From contig CAINVV010000114.1 of NCBI GenBank assembly GCA_903854235.1, forward strand, positions 1 through 35,461: a DNA stretch of 35,461 nt, given 5' to 3'. Origin of the DNA: an uncultured Bacteroidia bacterium. Lineage in GTDB: Bacteria; Bacteroidota; Bacteroidia; Bacteroidales; Prolixibacteraceae. Below the pieces are notes generated by a model, which saw only the letters and a list, made by a program, of their open reading frames with translations, did no database searches and was not told the origin of the DNA. The position numbers were made by a program, and so were the translations under genes. Shown here one piece after another: positions 17,289 through 25,570 of the stretch. Positions within the stretch are counted from its first letter, which is position 1. The number at the start of each line of letters is the position of its first letter.

Positions 17289-17355
17289 CGTAGATATCTT
17301 TAAATAATTATACCGGATTCAATTTATTTCAACTTATTCTGCTGAATTTACATCG

Positions 17356-19113
17356 TTAGCTCTTGCTTCTGTCGAAATATTCGGTGTGCAAAAGATGGTG
17401 TGCCTTTTCGCTCATCGGAGCACCCAAAAACTCCTCATACAGTTTCGTGATGTAGGGATTTTCGTGGGATTTTCGAATGGGTTTTCCAGAATCTTCGCGA
17501 TAGAGTGCCATCTGTCGTTTCTTCAGGATTTCTGCATCTCCGTGGTGGTAAGGTTGACCGCCTCCTCCAATGCATCCACCCGGACAGGACATGATCTCAA
17601 TGGCGTGAAAATGGCTCTTTCCCTGCTGAATATCTTCCAGTAGTTTTCGTGCATTTCCAAGTCCGTGTGCAATCCCGATGTGGATGGGAAGTCCGTTGAA
17701 GTCGATGGTGGCGTGACGCAATCCTTCCATCCCCCTGAGTTCCGTATAATCCAGTCTGTCGAGCTTCTTGCCGGTAAAGACTTCATAGGCGGTACGAACT
17801 GCGGCTTCAATGACACCCCCGGTGGTGCCGAAAATGACTCCAGCTCCTGTTGATTCTCCCATGGGGTGATCAAAATCCTCGTCCGGCAATGATTTGAAAT
17901 CGATGTTGGCCAGGTTAATCAGTTGGGCCAGTTCGCGGGTTGTCAAGGCAAAATCAACATCCGGATTTCCATTTACTGAGAACTCTTCACGGCTGCATTC
18001 GTATTTCTTGGCGACACATGGCATAATCGAGACAACAACCAAATCCTTGCGGTTGACCCCAATTTTATCAGCAAAGTAGGTCTTTGCAATGGAGCCAAAC
18101 ATCTGTTGCGGGGATCTTGCACTGGATGGGATGTCTTTCAAGTCCGGAAACTGGTGTTCGAAGAATTTGACCCAGGCTGGGCAGCAGGAGGTTAACATCG
18201 GCAATTTCACATTCTTGTCGCCTCCCAGGAAGGCTGTCAGGCGGTTGAGTAGTTCAGTTCCCTCTTCGAGAATGGTAAGGTCGGCAGCAAAATCGGTATC
18301 AAAAACATAGTTGAAACCAAGACGGCGCAGGGCAGCGGCCATTTTCCCGGTAACCAATGTGCCGGGTTCATCCCCGAATTCTTCACCGAGTGCGGCACGG
18401 ACTGCAGGTGCAGTTTGTACGATCACGGTTTTTGATGGATCGGACAACGCCCTGATGACGGCACCCGTATGGTCGACTTCCGTCAGCGCACCGGTTGGAC
18501 AGACGGCAACGCACTGGCCGCAGTAGGTACATACCGAATGGTCGAGGTTCATTTCAAAGGCGGGAGAGATCACTGCGTTGAAGCCCCTGTTGATGGCCGA
18601 AAGTGCGCCAACCGACTGTATTTCATTGCACATCATCTCACATCTTCGACAACGGATGCATTTGTCCAGTTCGCGAATGATGGCAGGAGAGGTGTCTTCC
18701 CTGAAGGTAGATTGTTCTCCTTCGTAATGAATTTCCCTAATTCCCAAATGCTGTGCCATGCTTTGCAAATCACAGTTGCCAGCTTTGGCACACTTCAGAC
18801 AGTCTGTAGGGTGATCTGAAAGAATGAGCTCCACCACGGTCCGGCGGGCGTGAATGGCCCGCATGGAATGCGTCTGAATGACCATTCCTTCGGCCACGTC
18901 GGTACAACAGGCTGGAGCAAGGTTTCTGCGTCCTTCGACTTCGACGACGCAAACTCTGCAGCCGCCTGGTTTATTTTCGATGTTGAGGTCCTCCAGTTTC
19001 ATGTAGCAAAGGGAGGGAATCTTGATGCCTACCTGGGCTGCTGCGTGAAGAACCGACGTGCCCCGCTTAACGGAGACGGGTCTGTTATCTATTGTCAGAT
19101 TGATCATGTCCAT
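17356..19113 (-). CDS. hydA: Catalytic [FeFe]-hydrogenase subunit HydA (bifurcating, group A3-like)
   Basis: This 585-aa subunit makes or oxidises H2. In order: a [2Fe-2S] domain (Cys36, 52, 55 and 69/70); a His-Cys3 [4Fe-4S] site (His101, Cys105, 108 and 114); two [4Fe-4S] ferredoxin sites (Cys152-162 and Cys195-205); the H-cluster domain; and a small-subunit-like tail from about 525. All three H-cluster signatures are canonical: TSCCPAW (308-314, with the proton-transfer Cys310), MPCVAKK (364-370) and EIMSCPGGCIGGGG (506-519). HydB lies 11 nt upstream and hydC downstream, as in NADH/ferredoxin-dependent trimeric enzymes. The maturases HydE, HydF and HydG are not in the window. The ATG at 19113 was chosen; Met3 is an alternative. 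Confidence 0.97.
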   Translation of the reverse strand: MDMINLTIDNRPVSVKRGTSVLHAAAQVGIKIPSLCYMKLEDLNIENKPGGCRVCVVEVEGRRNLAPACCTDVAEGMVIQTHSMRAIHARRTVVELILSDHPTDCLKCAKAGNCDLQSMAQHLGIREIHYEGEQSTFREDTSPAIIRELDKCIRCRRCEMMCNEIQSVGALSAINRGFNAVISPAFEMNLDHSVCTYCGQCVAVCPTGALTEVDHTGAVIRALSDPSKTVIVQTAPAVRAALGEEFGDEPGTLVTGKMAAALRRLGFNYVFDTDFAADLTILEEGTELLNRLTAFLGGDKNVKLPMLTSCCPAWVKFFEHQFPDLKDIPSSARSPQQMFGSIAKTYFADKIGVNRKDLVVVSIMPCVAKKYECSREEFSVNGNPDVDFALTTRELAQLINLANIDFKSLPDEDFDHPMGESTGAGVIFGTTGGVIEAAVRTAYEVFTGKKLDRLDYTELRGMEGLRHATIDFNGLPIHIGIAHGLGNARKLLEDIQQGKSHFHAIEIMSCPGGCIGGGGQPYHHGDAEILKKRQMALYREDSGKPIRKSHENPYITKLYEEFLGAPMSEKAHHLLHTEYFDRSKS

Positions 19114-19124
19114 AATTGAAATTT

Positions 19125-20918
19125 TTAGGAGACGCTAATTGCATCAAATTTGCACTTGTCGTAACATACTCCGCATTTGATACAAATACTGTTGTCGATG
19201 GTATGCGGGGCTCTCTTCTCTCCGGCTATGGCTCCTACCGGACAATTTCTGAAGCAAAGGGTGCAACCCGTACATTTATCGTGGTTGATGGTGTATTTTA
19301 CGAGTGATTTACATTGACCTGCAGGACATTTGTGTTCCTTGACGTGGGCAAGATATTCATCGTAGAAATTGTCGAGTGTCGAAAGAATCGGATTGGGAGA
19401 GGTTTGACCGAGTCCGCACAGGGAGGTGTCCTTGATGACCTTGCAGAGCGAACGAAGTCTGCTAAGATCTTCTTCTGTTCCAAGTCCTTTGGTGATTTTA
19501 TCGAGAATTTCGAAAAGTCGCTTGTTGCCGATCCGACAAGGAGTACACTTTCCACAGGACTCATCCAGGGTAAATTCGAGGTAGAATTTGGCAATGGAGA
19601 CCATGCAATCGTCTTCGTCCATTACGATCATACCACCTGAACCCATCATGGAACCGGCAGAGATGAGGTTGTCGTAGTCGATGGGTGTATCGAGGAAGGA
19701 GTTGGTCAGACAGCCACCCGATGGTCCGCCAGTCTGGACTGCCTTGAATTTTTTCCCACCCTTGATGCCTCCGCCGATGTCAAAAATCACTTCGCGCAGG
19801 GTGGTACCCATCGGTACTTCGATCAGCCCGACATTGTTGATCTTTCCCGCCAGGGCAAATACCTTGGTTCCTTTTGATTTGGCGGTACCGATGCTGTTGA
19901 AAAAGGCGGCCCCCTTGTTGATGATCACAGGAATGCTGGCCAGGGTCTCCACATTGTTCACCGTGGTTGGTTTGCCCAAGTAACCCGATTCGGATGGGAA
20001 GGGTGGTTTGAAGGTAGGTTCGCCACGCAAACCTTCCATCGAATGAATGAGTGCGGTCTCTTCCCCACATACGAAGGCACCAGCTCCATAACGAAGGGTG
20101 ATGTCGAAAGAGAAGGGAGTCCCGAAAATTTCATCCCCCAGCAACCCATATTCGCGGGCCTGTTTGATGGCTGTTTTGAGCCGCTGAATGGCCAGCGGAT
20201 ATTCCGCGCGGATGTAGACCAGCCCTTTGGTTGATCCGGTACAATAACCACAGATGGCCATTGCCTCTATCACGGAATGTGGATCACCTTCCAGAATGGA
20301 GCGGTCCATAAATGCTCCCGGGTCACCTTCGTCGGCGTTGCAGACCACATATTTCTGATCTGCTACGGATTTGGAGGTGATCTCCCATTTCAATCCTGTC
20401 GGGAAACCGCCGCCGCCTCTTCCGCGCTGGCCGGAAAGTTTGATTTCATCGATTACCTGTTGTGGGGTTCTTTCTCCCAGACATTTAGCCAAGGCGGCAT
20501 AACCATCACGGGCAATGTACTCATCGATATTTTCAGGGTTGATGAATCCACAGTTTCTGAGTGCAATACGAACCTGTTTTTTGTAAAATTCCATGTGTTT
20601 GGAATCGCTGATGGGCTCGTTGTTTTCAGGATCCTTGTAAAGCAGCCTTTCCACCTTGCGTCCCTTTATCAGGTGCTCTTCCACGATGGTCGAAGCATCT
20701 TCAGGTTTTACTTGAACATAGAAGGTATTGTCAGGAAGTATTTTAACGATGGGCCCTTTTTCACAGAAGCCAAAACATCCGGTCATGACCACCTGAACTT
20801 CGTCGTTCAGATCGTGCTTTTCGACCTCCGTCAACAGATTGTCCCTGATCTGTTCGCTGTCAGATGCGTTGCAACCGGTTCCTCCGCATACCAGGAGGTG
20901 CATTTTATAATCTGCCAT
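19125..20918 (-). CDS. hydB: Bifurcating hydrogenase subunit HydB (NuoF-like, flavin/NADH)
   Basis: This 597-aa subunit handles NAD(H) and is the likely flavin site for electron bifurcation. An N-terminal thioredoxin-like [2Fe-2S] domain (Cys11, 16, 48 and 52) precedes the NuoF core, with the FMN/NADH glycine loop GQRGRGGGGFPTG and ADEGDPGAFMDRS, then an SLBB region. A [4Fe-4S] site follows (ESCGKCTPCRIG with a later Cys in SLCGLG). Two further [4Fe-4S] clusters sit at the C-terminus (CTGCTLCFRNCP and CIKCGVCYDKC). This fused layout is typical of HydB from bifurcating hydrogenases and differs from complex I NuoF, which lacks the two end domains. Spacing is 18 nt from the upstream gene and 11 nt to hydA. 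Confidence 0.96.
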   Translation of the reverse strand: MADYKMHLLVCGGTGCNASDSEQIRDNLLTEVEKHDLNDEVQVVMTGCFGFCEKGPIVKILPDNTFYVQVKPEDASTIVEEHLIKGRKVERLLYKDPENNEPISDSKHMEFYKKQVRIALRNCGFINPENIDEYIARDGYAALAKCLGERTPQQVIDEIKLSGQRGRGGGGFPTGLKWEITSKSVADQKYVVCNADEGDPGAFMDRSILEGDPHSVIEAMAICGYCTGSTKGLVYIRAEYPLAIQRLKTAIKQAREYGLLGDEIFGTPFSFDITLRYGAGAFVCGEETALIHSMEGLRGEPTFKPPFPSESGYLGKPTTVNNVETLASIPVIINKGAAFFNSIGTAKSKGTKVFALAGKINNVGLIEVPMGTTLREVIFDIGGGIKGGKKFKAVQTGGPSGGCLTNSFLDTPIDYDNLISAGSMMGSGGMIVMDEDDCMVSIAKFYLEFTLDESCGKCTPCRIGNKRLFEILDKITKGLGTEEDLSRLRSLCKVIKDTSLCGLGQTSPNPILSTLDNFYDEYLAHVKEHKCPAGQCKSLVKYTINHDKCTGCTLCFRNCPVGAIAGEKRAPHTIDNSICIKCGVCYDKCKFDAISVS

Positions 20919-20936
20919 AACAGTGATTAATGGTGT

Positions 20937-21332
20937 TTAATTGTCTATCGACCGGTAGTTCACAGGCAAAATGCCATCTACCAGCTCGTTGTGAATGATG
21001 TACTTCTCAATTATTTCAGCAGCCCGGAACTTATCTACATCCCCGAAAACGATGGGCTCCCTGCCAGGTACCGTTACCTCAATGGTAGGCTCTGCATAGC
21101 AATATCCCATACAGCCTGTTTGGGATACCACTGCTTCAATCGCCTTTTGTTCGAGCTCATCCATCAGAAAGTTCATGATCTCCTTTGCGCCCGATGCAAT
21201 GCCGCAGGTCGACATGGCCACTTTTATCCTGACAATATTTTCGGAATTGTTACCACTTTCCCGCAATTTGATTTTGGCTTGCATGCCTTCCCTCAGTTGC
21301 CTGAGATCGTCGAGTGATTTGATTTTATTCAT
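20937..21332 (-). CDS. Thioredoxin-like [2Fe-2S] ferredoxin (HndB-like)
   Basis: A 131-aa protein of the NuoE C-terminal/HndB type found in NADP- or NAD-dependent [FeFe]-hydrogenase operons. A charged helical start (1-35) is followed by a thioredoxin fold with Cys43 (STCGIASGA), Cys74 and Cys78 (TGCMGYC). The first ligand pair of a regular domain has only one cysteine here, as is usual in this branch, so the cluster may use a different fourth ligand. It is the first gene of the tight HydBAC block and lies 180 nt after the GHKL ATPase gene. It probably delivers electrons to or from HydB, or links the sensor half to the catalytic half; the role is inferred. Confidence 0.88.
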   Translation of the reverse strand: MNKIKSLDDLRQLREGMQAKIKLRESGNNSENIVRIKVAMSTCGIASGAKEIMNFLMDELEQKAIEAVVSQTGCMGYCYAEPTIEVTVPGREPIVFGDVDKFRAAEIIEKYIIHNELVDGILPVNYRSIDN

Positions 21333-21512
21333 ACATATTGATTTTATTGTATAAGAGATAGAATAGAAATTGTTCAGTTAATTCTTCGTTTTTTTGTAAG
21401 TATGTTTTATTCAAAATACAGTATGTTCATCGTTTGATAAAATTTAAGCCATCCATTTCACCAATCCTTATCATTCATCATTTTTCACTTTTCATTCATC
21501 CTTCATCATCAT
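21333..21512. other. Intergenic gap that may hold an internal promoter
   Basis: This is the only sizeable gap within the ten-gene hydrogenase array. The 3' part has imperfect tandem CATTCATC/TTCATC repeats (about 21470-21510). A GTATTTTG stretch resembles a -7 box but is not a perfect match. The gap suggests that HndB-HydBAC can be expressed separately from the sensor genes. Confidence 0.35.
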
Positions 21513-22061
21513 TTAAACCTCCGCCTTGATCTCCTTCAGATTTTCAACAATCATCTCGCGAAGAAATTTTCTAACCTCCAGGTTACTGTCCTGAATGTCT
21601 CCGATAATTTCACGAATGACCTCCGTATCAAAACAGTAGGACCCTAAAGGAGTCGTATGCGTGTATGTCAGGCGGACCAGTGGAAGGCCAACAGCCAGCA
21701 GTACCAATACGTCCTCCATTTCACCCAGAGGCAATCTGTCGGGGTGGTGGAAAATGAAGTTTGCCACCAGCTTGGTTCCCTTACCAGATTCTGAACTGAG
21801 TTTAAAACTTCCTCCCGTCCGTTCTGCATTCTGTTGAATCAGGGGCAACCCCAGTCCAACTTTTCTGGTTGTCCGGGAAGTATAAAAAGGATCTGTTGCT
21901 TTTTGAACAACCTCCTCCTCCATTCCTTTCCCATCATCTTCAATCGAAAGCAGATAACTGTCCTTGCCTGCATCTTCCGTGATCGATATTTTTACCAGCC
22001 GGGCTTCCGCTCGGGCCGAGTTCTGTACCAGATCCAGGATGTGCAAGGCAATATTCTTCAT
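21513..22061 (-). CDS. Stand-alone GHKL ATPase domain protein
   Basis: A 182-aa protein with a histidine-kinase-type ATP-binding domain but no phosphoacceptor His domain. It shows the N box (HILDLVQNSARA, Asn14), G1 (EDDGKGM, 41-47) and G2 (GLGLPLIQQNAERTGG, 69-84). A C-terminal extension of about 70 aa is unassigned. The frame is open further upstream, but the ATG at 22061 overlaps the PHP stop codon by 4 nt (ATGA), so this start implies translational coupling. Stand-alone domains of this kind can act as protein serine kinases or anti-sigma-like switches. Similar genes occur in clostridial hydrogenase clusters. The phosphorylation target is unknown. Confidence 0.88.
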   Translation of the reverse strand: MKNIALHILDLVQNSARAEARLVKISITEDAGKDSYLLSIEDDGKGMEEEVVQKATDPFYTSRTTRKVGLGLPLIQQNAERTGGSFKLSSESGKGTKLVANFIFHHPDRLPLGEMEDVLVLLAVGLPLVRLTYTHTTPLGSYCFDTEVIREIIGDIQDSNLEVRKFLREMIVENLKEIKAEV

Positions 22062-22798
22062 TCCGTTGTCGTTTTCCTTCCTTCGCGGCACCCAAGTGCC
22101 TTTTTTATCTCTTCAAATGTGGGCTCCTGTAGCTCAAACCAGGTGACTCCTGATCCGATTTCCTCCAGCGTATGGGCATCCGAAGCCTTTAAAAGTGGGA
22201 TATTGTCATTGATCCCAAATTTTATCCGGATCTCTGCTTCCTTGCTTTGTGGCATCAGCCCCATCGCATCACAGACCAGGGATTCGGGGACAAAGCCCAA
22301 CTGGTTGAAGATGCCAAACATCTGTCGTTCAATATGGGCAGGCACGAATAATCCCCCCAAACGATGCACCTCCTGCTCCACCTGATCGATGCTCTGATCC
22401 AGGGCCACATTCAGGTACTCCTCAAACAGCCTGATGATCATCTCTTTCCTGTCGACGAGTGCCTGGTATCCGAATTTCTCCGGAAGATAGGGGACTGAAG
22501 GCAGGTGATTCCCGAGGTATTCCTGAAACAGATCCAGTGAAGTCAAGTCTCCGAAATAGGCCAGACAATGTACCTCTTCCCGGGTGGTAACTTCCACTCC
22601 CAGCAGGACGTTGAGACCAGACTCCTCCGCCAGCTCTTTCACGAGGCGGCAATGAAGGGTTGAATTGTGGTCTGTAACCGCAATCAGATCAATGTTCCGA
22701 TCCTTTGCCATGCGGACGATTTTTGCAGGGCTCATTTCCAGATCCGCACAGGCCGAAAGGACGGTGTGAATGTGGAGGTCTGCCCTGAAACGTCTCAT
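22058..22798 (-). CDS. PHP-domain metal-dependent phosphoesterase
   Basis: A 246-aa protein with a complete-looking PHP fold. The first metal motif is DLHIHT (His9 and His11), followed by VTDHNS (Asp43-His44), then His residues in EEVHCLAYFGD and VPAHIERQ, and a final ASDAH motif. PHP proteins hydrolyse phosphate esters with two or three metal ions; the substrate of this one is unknown. It overlaps the DRTGG gene before it and the GHKL gene after it by 4 nt each, so the three are translationally coupled. The placement suggests removal of a signalling phosphate or nucleotide, but this is inference. Confidence 0.9.
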   Translation of the reverse strand: MRRFRADLHIHTVLSACADLEMSPAKIVRMAKDRNIDLIAVTDHNSTLHCRLVKELAEESGLNVLLGVEVTTREEVHCLAYFGDLTSLDLFQEYLGNHLPSVPYLPEKFGYQALVDRKEMIIRLFEEYLNVALDQSIDQVEQEVHRLGGLFVPAHIERQMFGIFNQLGFVPESLVCDAMGLMPQSKEAEIRIKFGINDNIPLLKASDAHTLEEIGSGVTWFELQEPTFEEIKKALGCREGRKTTTE

Positions 22799-23136
22799 TT
22801 TGCACTTTTTATCTTTTGGTACAACAATCCGGCAATCTCAAAGGTCGACAGGGTCGTTCCCAGTACAGGGATGCCCTCCTTGTTGCTGTGCTCAGCGGTG
22901 TTTTGCTCGGGAGCCAGCGAACTCACCAGCAGCACACAAGCCAACTCCTTCAGGGAGGCAATAGCCACGACATTTCGGTGGGTCTGAAGCGTGATCCACA
23001 CATCACCTTCTGTGGAGTTTCCCATTACATCGCTCAACAAGTCTGAAACATAGCCACCAGTGATTTCACGCTTCAGCCCTTCTGCGCCGGAGAAAACCAC
23101 CAGATCCAATTCTTTTACCAATTCAGAAACCTTCAT
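22795..23136 (-). CDS. DRTGG-domain protein (second copy)
   Basis: A 113-aa protein matching the DRTGG domain: [33 protein letters not shown] and a final alpha/beta end. The domain is known from HPr-kinase-like and CBS-containing proteins and is thought to bind a ligand or mediate contacts. The frame is open upstream to 23328, but that portion lies antisense to nothing and overlaps the hydrogenase gene deeply. The ATG at 23136 (MKVSELV) starts the domain and leaves a 14-nt overlap with hydS, which fits coupled translation. A related protein is encoded at 24973-25317. Confidence 0.85.
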   Translation of the reverse strand: MKVSELVKELDLVVFSGAEGLKREITGGYVSDLLSDVMGNSTEGDVWITLQTHRNVVAIASLKELACVLLVSSLAPEQNTAEHSNKEGIPVLGTTLSTFEIAGLLYQKIKSAK

Positions 23137-24496
23137 TTCGTCTTCCTCTTTTGTTACAATCTGCATTAAATCGTCCTTCTCCCCACCTTTTTTCGAGGTT
23201 GAGGAACGCCTTCTCAACGCCAATCCTTGCCTCGTGCTGCCATCTCTGTTGCAGAAAAATGCAGTCCGACATCTTGGCATTTCCCTGCACCATGTCTTCG
23301 GCAAGAGCCTGGCAATTGGGTGAACCACAGGCTCCGCAGTCGATTCCCGGCAGGAAACAGATGATCCGTTGCGCCTTGGTCATTTTTTCCATCGCCCTGG
23401 TGATGTCGTCATCCAGACTGAAGGCATTGTATGGTTTGATCTCATCGATTAGCAGACATTGAGTCAATTTATGTTTATCCAGGGTTTTATCCAATTCTTT
23501 TTCCCGGTAGGAGGGATAGTTTTTGGATCTTTGTTCCAGCCGTTCTGTCGTGGTGAATCGGTTTCCTGTCATCAGGATACCTCCTGCGCAACTTTGGTCG
23601 CAGGCACGCATCTCCAGAAAATCGAATCCCTGTACTTCATCATTTTCCAAACGGTCCAGAAATTTTACCACACTGTGAATTCCATCAATGGCGATGGCCC
23701 TGTTGCCAAATCGGGAGGATTCCCCCCTCGAAGTACTCCAGAGAACTCCTTCTCTGGTCAGGTGTTTTCGTTGTGAGCTGGTTTCAGTTTCTTCTTCTCT
23801 TGGGATCAGCTGTCTGACTTTGTTGTAGAAATCGCTCATGCTGATGATGCCGTCCACAACGGATGGCTGATCGCCGACAGGACTCTTTACCGCCGAAATT
23901 TTGGCGGCACATGGAGTGATATAGAAGATCCCAATCTCCTCCTTTTTGACTCCCTGATTCATCAGCGATTGCAGAATGAAATGGGCAGCCAGGTCATGAG
24001 GCGCCTTAAGCGGGATGATGTTGTCGACCAATGAGGGGTATTTGATCTGAATCAACCTGACTACTGCCGGACAAAAGGCAGAGATGCAGGGTTTTGAAAC
24101 CTGGGTCTCCTGAAGATACTCTTTGGTCAGATCAATCAGGATTTTGATGGGCTGCTCTACCTCCATCAGGTGCGTAAATCCCAGGGCCAACATGGCCTGG
24201 TAAATTTGTTCCTCCGATATCTTGTCGGGAAATTGCCCGATCATCACGGCAGGGAAGAGGGCGATCCTGTATTTGTAGTCCTGAAGCATTTTCAGGTCAT
24301 TCTGTTTGATGTAAAATGCCTTGGCGGGACAGGCTCTCATGCATTGGCCGCAATCAATGCAACGTGACTGAATGATCATGGCCTTCCCTTCCCTGATGCG
24401 GATGGCCTCTGTAGGACAGACCCGCATGCAATGGACGCATCCGACGCATTTGGCTTCGTCGATCTGGATTGCGTGATGGAAGATGTTCATTGTCAT
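23123..24496 (-). CDS. hydS: HydS-type putative sensory [FeFe]-hydrogenase
   Basis: This 457-aa protein has two N-terminal [4Fe-4S] sites (Cys17, 20, 23, 27 and Cys46, 49, 52, 56), an H-cluster domain (about 80-350) and a C-terminal four-cysteine Fe-S domain (CGACGSPNC..., Cys387, 390, 395 and 412). The four cysteines that anchor the H-cluster are kept: Cys142 (AFCPA), Cys196 (TPCAAK), and Cys299 and Cys303 ([10 protein letters not shown]). The proton-transfer Cys of the TSCCP motif is Phe141, and the two Met usually near the cluster are Thr194 and Arg298. Together with the PAS/phosphatase neighbours, this matches group C sensory hydrogenases, so it probably senses H2 or redox state instead of turning over fast. 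The usual fused PAS domain is absent; a separate PAS protein is encoded divergently. Confidence 0.9.
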   Translation of the reverse strand: MTMNIFHHAIQIDEAKCVGCVHCMRVCPTEAIRIREGKAMIIQSRCIDCGQCMRACPAKAFYIKQNDLKMLQDYKYRIALFPAVMIGQFPDKISEEQIYQAMLALGFTHLMEVEQPIKILIDLTKEYLQETQVSKPCISAFCPAVVRLIQIKYPSLVDNIIPLKAPHDLAAHFILQSLMNQGVKKEEIGIFYITPCAAKISAVKSPVGDQPSVVDGIISMSDFYNKVRQLIPREEETETSSQRKHLTREGVLWSTSRGESSRFGNRAIAIDGIHSVVKFLDRLENDEVQGFDFLEMRACDQSCAGGILMTGNRFTTTERLEQRSKNYPSYREKELDKTLDKHKLTQCLLIDEIKPYNAFSLDDDITRAMEKMTKAQRIICFLPGIDCGACGSPNCQALAEDMVQGNAKMSDCIFLQQRWQHEARIGVEKAFLNLEKRWGEGRFNADCNKRGRRNEGF

Positions 24497-24556
24497 TCAG
24501 TTAATTTGCAAATATTTTAATTTCTCCCTGTCCATGCACCGTAGCAGATTACAGTT

Positions 24557-24970
24557 TCAAAAATCAAAAATCATTTTCACGGTGGTACCCGAACCGGGCG
24601 TACTCTCCACCTCCAGCACATCGGCATTTTTTTTCATGTTGGGCAGGCCCATCCCTGCTCCAAATCCCATCTCCCTTACTTTTGGGGAGGCGGTTGAAAA
24701 TCCTTCCAGCATGGCCCTTTTGATATCTGCTATTCCGGGACCTTCGTCTTTCAGTACTGCTACAATCTGGTGATCACTAACCGTGATGGTTACCTCTCCC
24801 CGGTAGGCATGAGCCGCGATGTTCACCTCTGCTTCGTACAAGGCTACGACCGTATGCTTGATCACCCTGGGGTCAATGTTCAGTTGTTTCAATATCTTCT
24901 TGGTCTCACTTGATGCGGTTCCGGCCCTGTCGAAATCTCCCCCTTCCAGGATGAATCTGAGCTCTATCAT
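24557..24970 (-). CDS. RsbW/RsbT-like ATPase (anti-sigma-type kinase)
   Basis: A 137-aa single-domain ATPase of the GHKL family, closest in length and motif to anti-sigma factors such as RsbW, SpoIIAB and RsbT. Motifs: N box ALYEAEVNIAAHA (Glu46, Asn50), DEGPGI (75-80) and GFGAGMGLPNMKK (102-114). The ATG at 24970 is 2 nt after the stop of the DRTGG gene. In partner switching, such a kinase phosphorylates a STAS protein and a PP2C phosphatase reverses it. The SpoIIE-type phosphatase is present at 26499, but no STAS protein or sigma factor is found in the window. The target may therefore be another protein of this locus, or it may be encoded elsewhere. Confidence 0.9.
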   Translation of the reverse strand: MIELRFILEGGDFDRAGTASSETKKILKQLNIDPRVIKHTVVALYEAEVNIAAHAYRGEVTITVSDHQIVAVLKDEGPGIADIKRAMLEGFSTASPKVREMGFGAGMGLPNMKKNADVLEVESTPGSGTTVKMIFDF

Positions 24971-24972
24971 GG

Positions 24973-25317
24973 TCAATAGAGCGGGTTTAATCCATTGGCG
25001 TAAAGAATCCCGGAAGCCTTGAACATGGAATAAGGCGATTCAATCAGAATCATGTTTAGTTCATTGGCCAATTCCACAATATCCTCCGAGACCTTCTTGT
25101 TCCTGACGATGACCAGATGATGAATTTCAGCTACTTCGGCAGTCCTGATAATCTGTACGTTGGCCAGCCCTGTAATCAGGAGCATGTTTTCGGCATCCAG
25201 TGTCAAAACGTCGCTCATCAGGTCCGAACTGAAGGCATTGGAAATGTCGTCAGAAATCCTGTGGCTACCACAAACTATCTTCGCATCCAAAAGCTGAATT
25301 ATTTTTTCTATCTTCAT
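24973..25317 (-). CDS. DRTGG-domain protein (first copy)
   Basis: A 114-aa protein starting at the ATG at 25317 (MKIEKIIQLL); a TTG seven codons earlier is also in frame. The core SSDLMSDVLTLDAENMLLITG corresponds to the SDLLSDVM...GDVWITLQT stretch of the second DRTGG protein (22795-23136), though the ITGG motif is not conserved. The two are therefore probably diverged paralogues. It is the first gene of the minus-strand array, followed at 2 nt by the RsbW-like gene. A ligand- or partner-binding role is inferred from the domain. Confidence 0.8.
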   Translation of the reverse strand: MKIEKIIQLLDAKIVCGSHRISDDISNAFSSDLMSDVLTLDAENMLLITGLANVQIIRTAEVAEIHHLVIVRNKKVSEDIVELANELNMILIESPYSMFKASGILYANGLNPLY

Positions 25318-25490
25318 TGTTGACAATACTTTAGCCAATAATAATTTGCTAATTTTATTATTGAAAAACTTTGTTCAAATGTCCGAAAAACCATTCAATG
25401 AAAAAAATCGTTTTTGACGAAATGTCTTATTTAAATTCTTTCAAAACAAAGAGTTCCGAAAAAAAGAGATGTTGAAAAAGCTTACAGTTG

Positions 25491-25498
25491 CAAAGTTA
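25491..25498 (-). promoter_or_regulatory. Possible -7 box of the sensor-hydrogenase array
   Basis: TAACTTTG on the minus strand perfectly matches TAnnTTTG in the 253-nt region between the divergent PAS and DRTGG genes. It would leave a leader of about 165 nt. The -33 element is weak (TTTTA). Confidence 0.3.
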
Positions 25499-25570
25499 AA
25501 TATTCGGTATGGGTTAAAACATGATAATGGTTAGAAAATATTAATTTAGTGGTTTCAAGCCAACCAAATT

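Noticed and set aside
23137-23328. Upstream extension of the second DRTGG protein
   Set aside because: The extra 64 residues lie inside hydS in another frame, are Arg/Cys-rich and unlike the domain.
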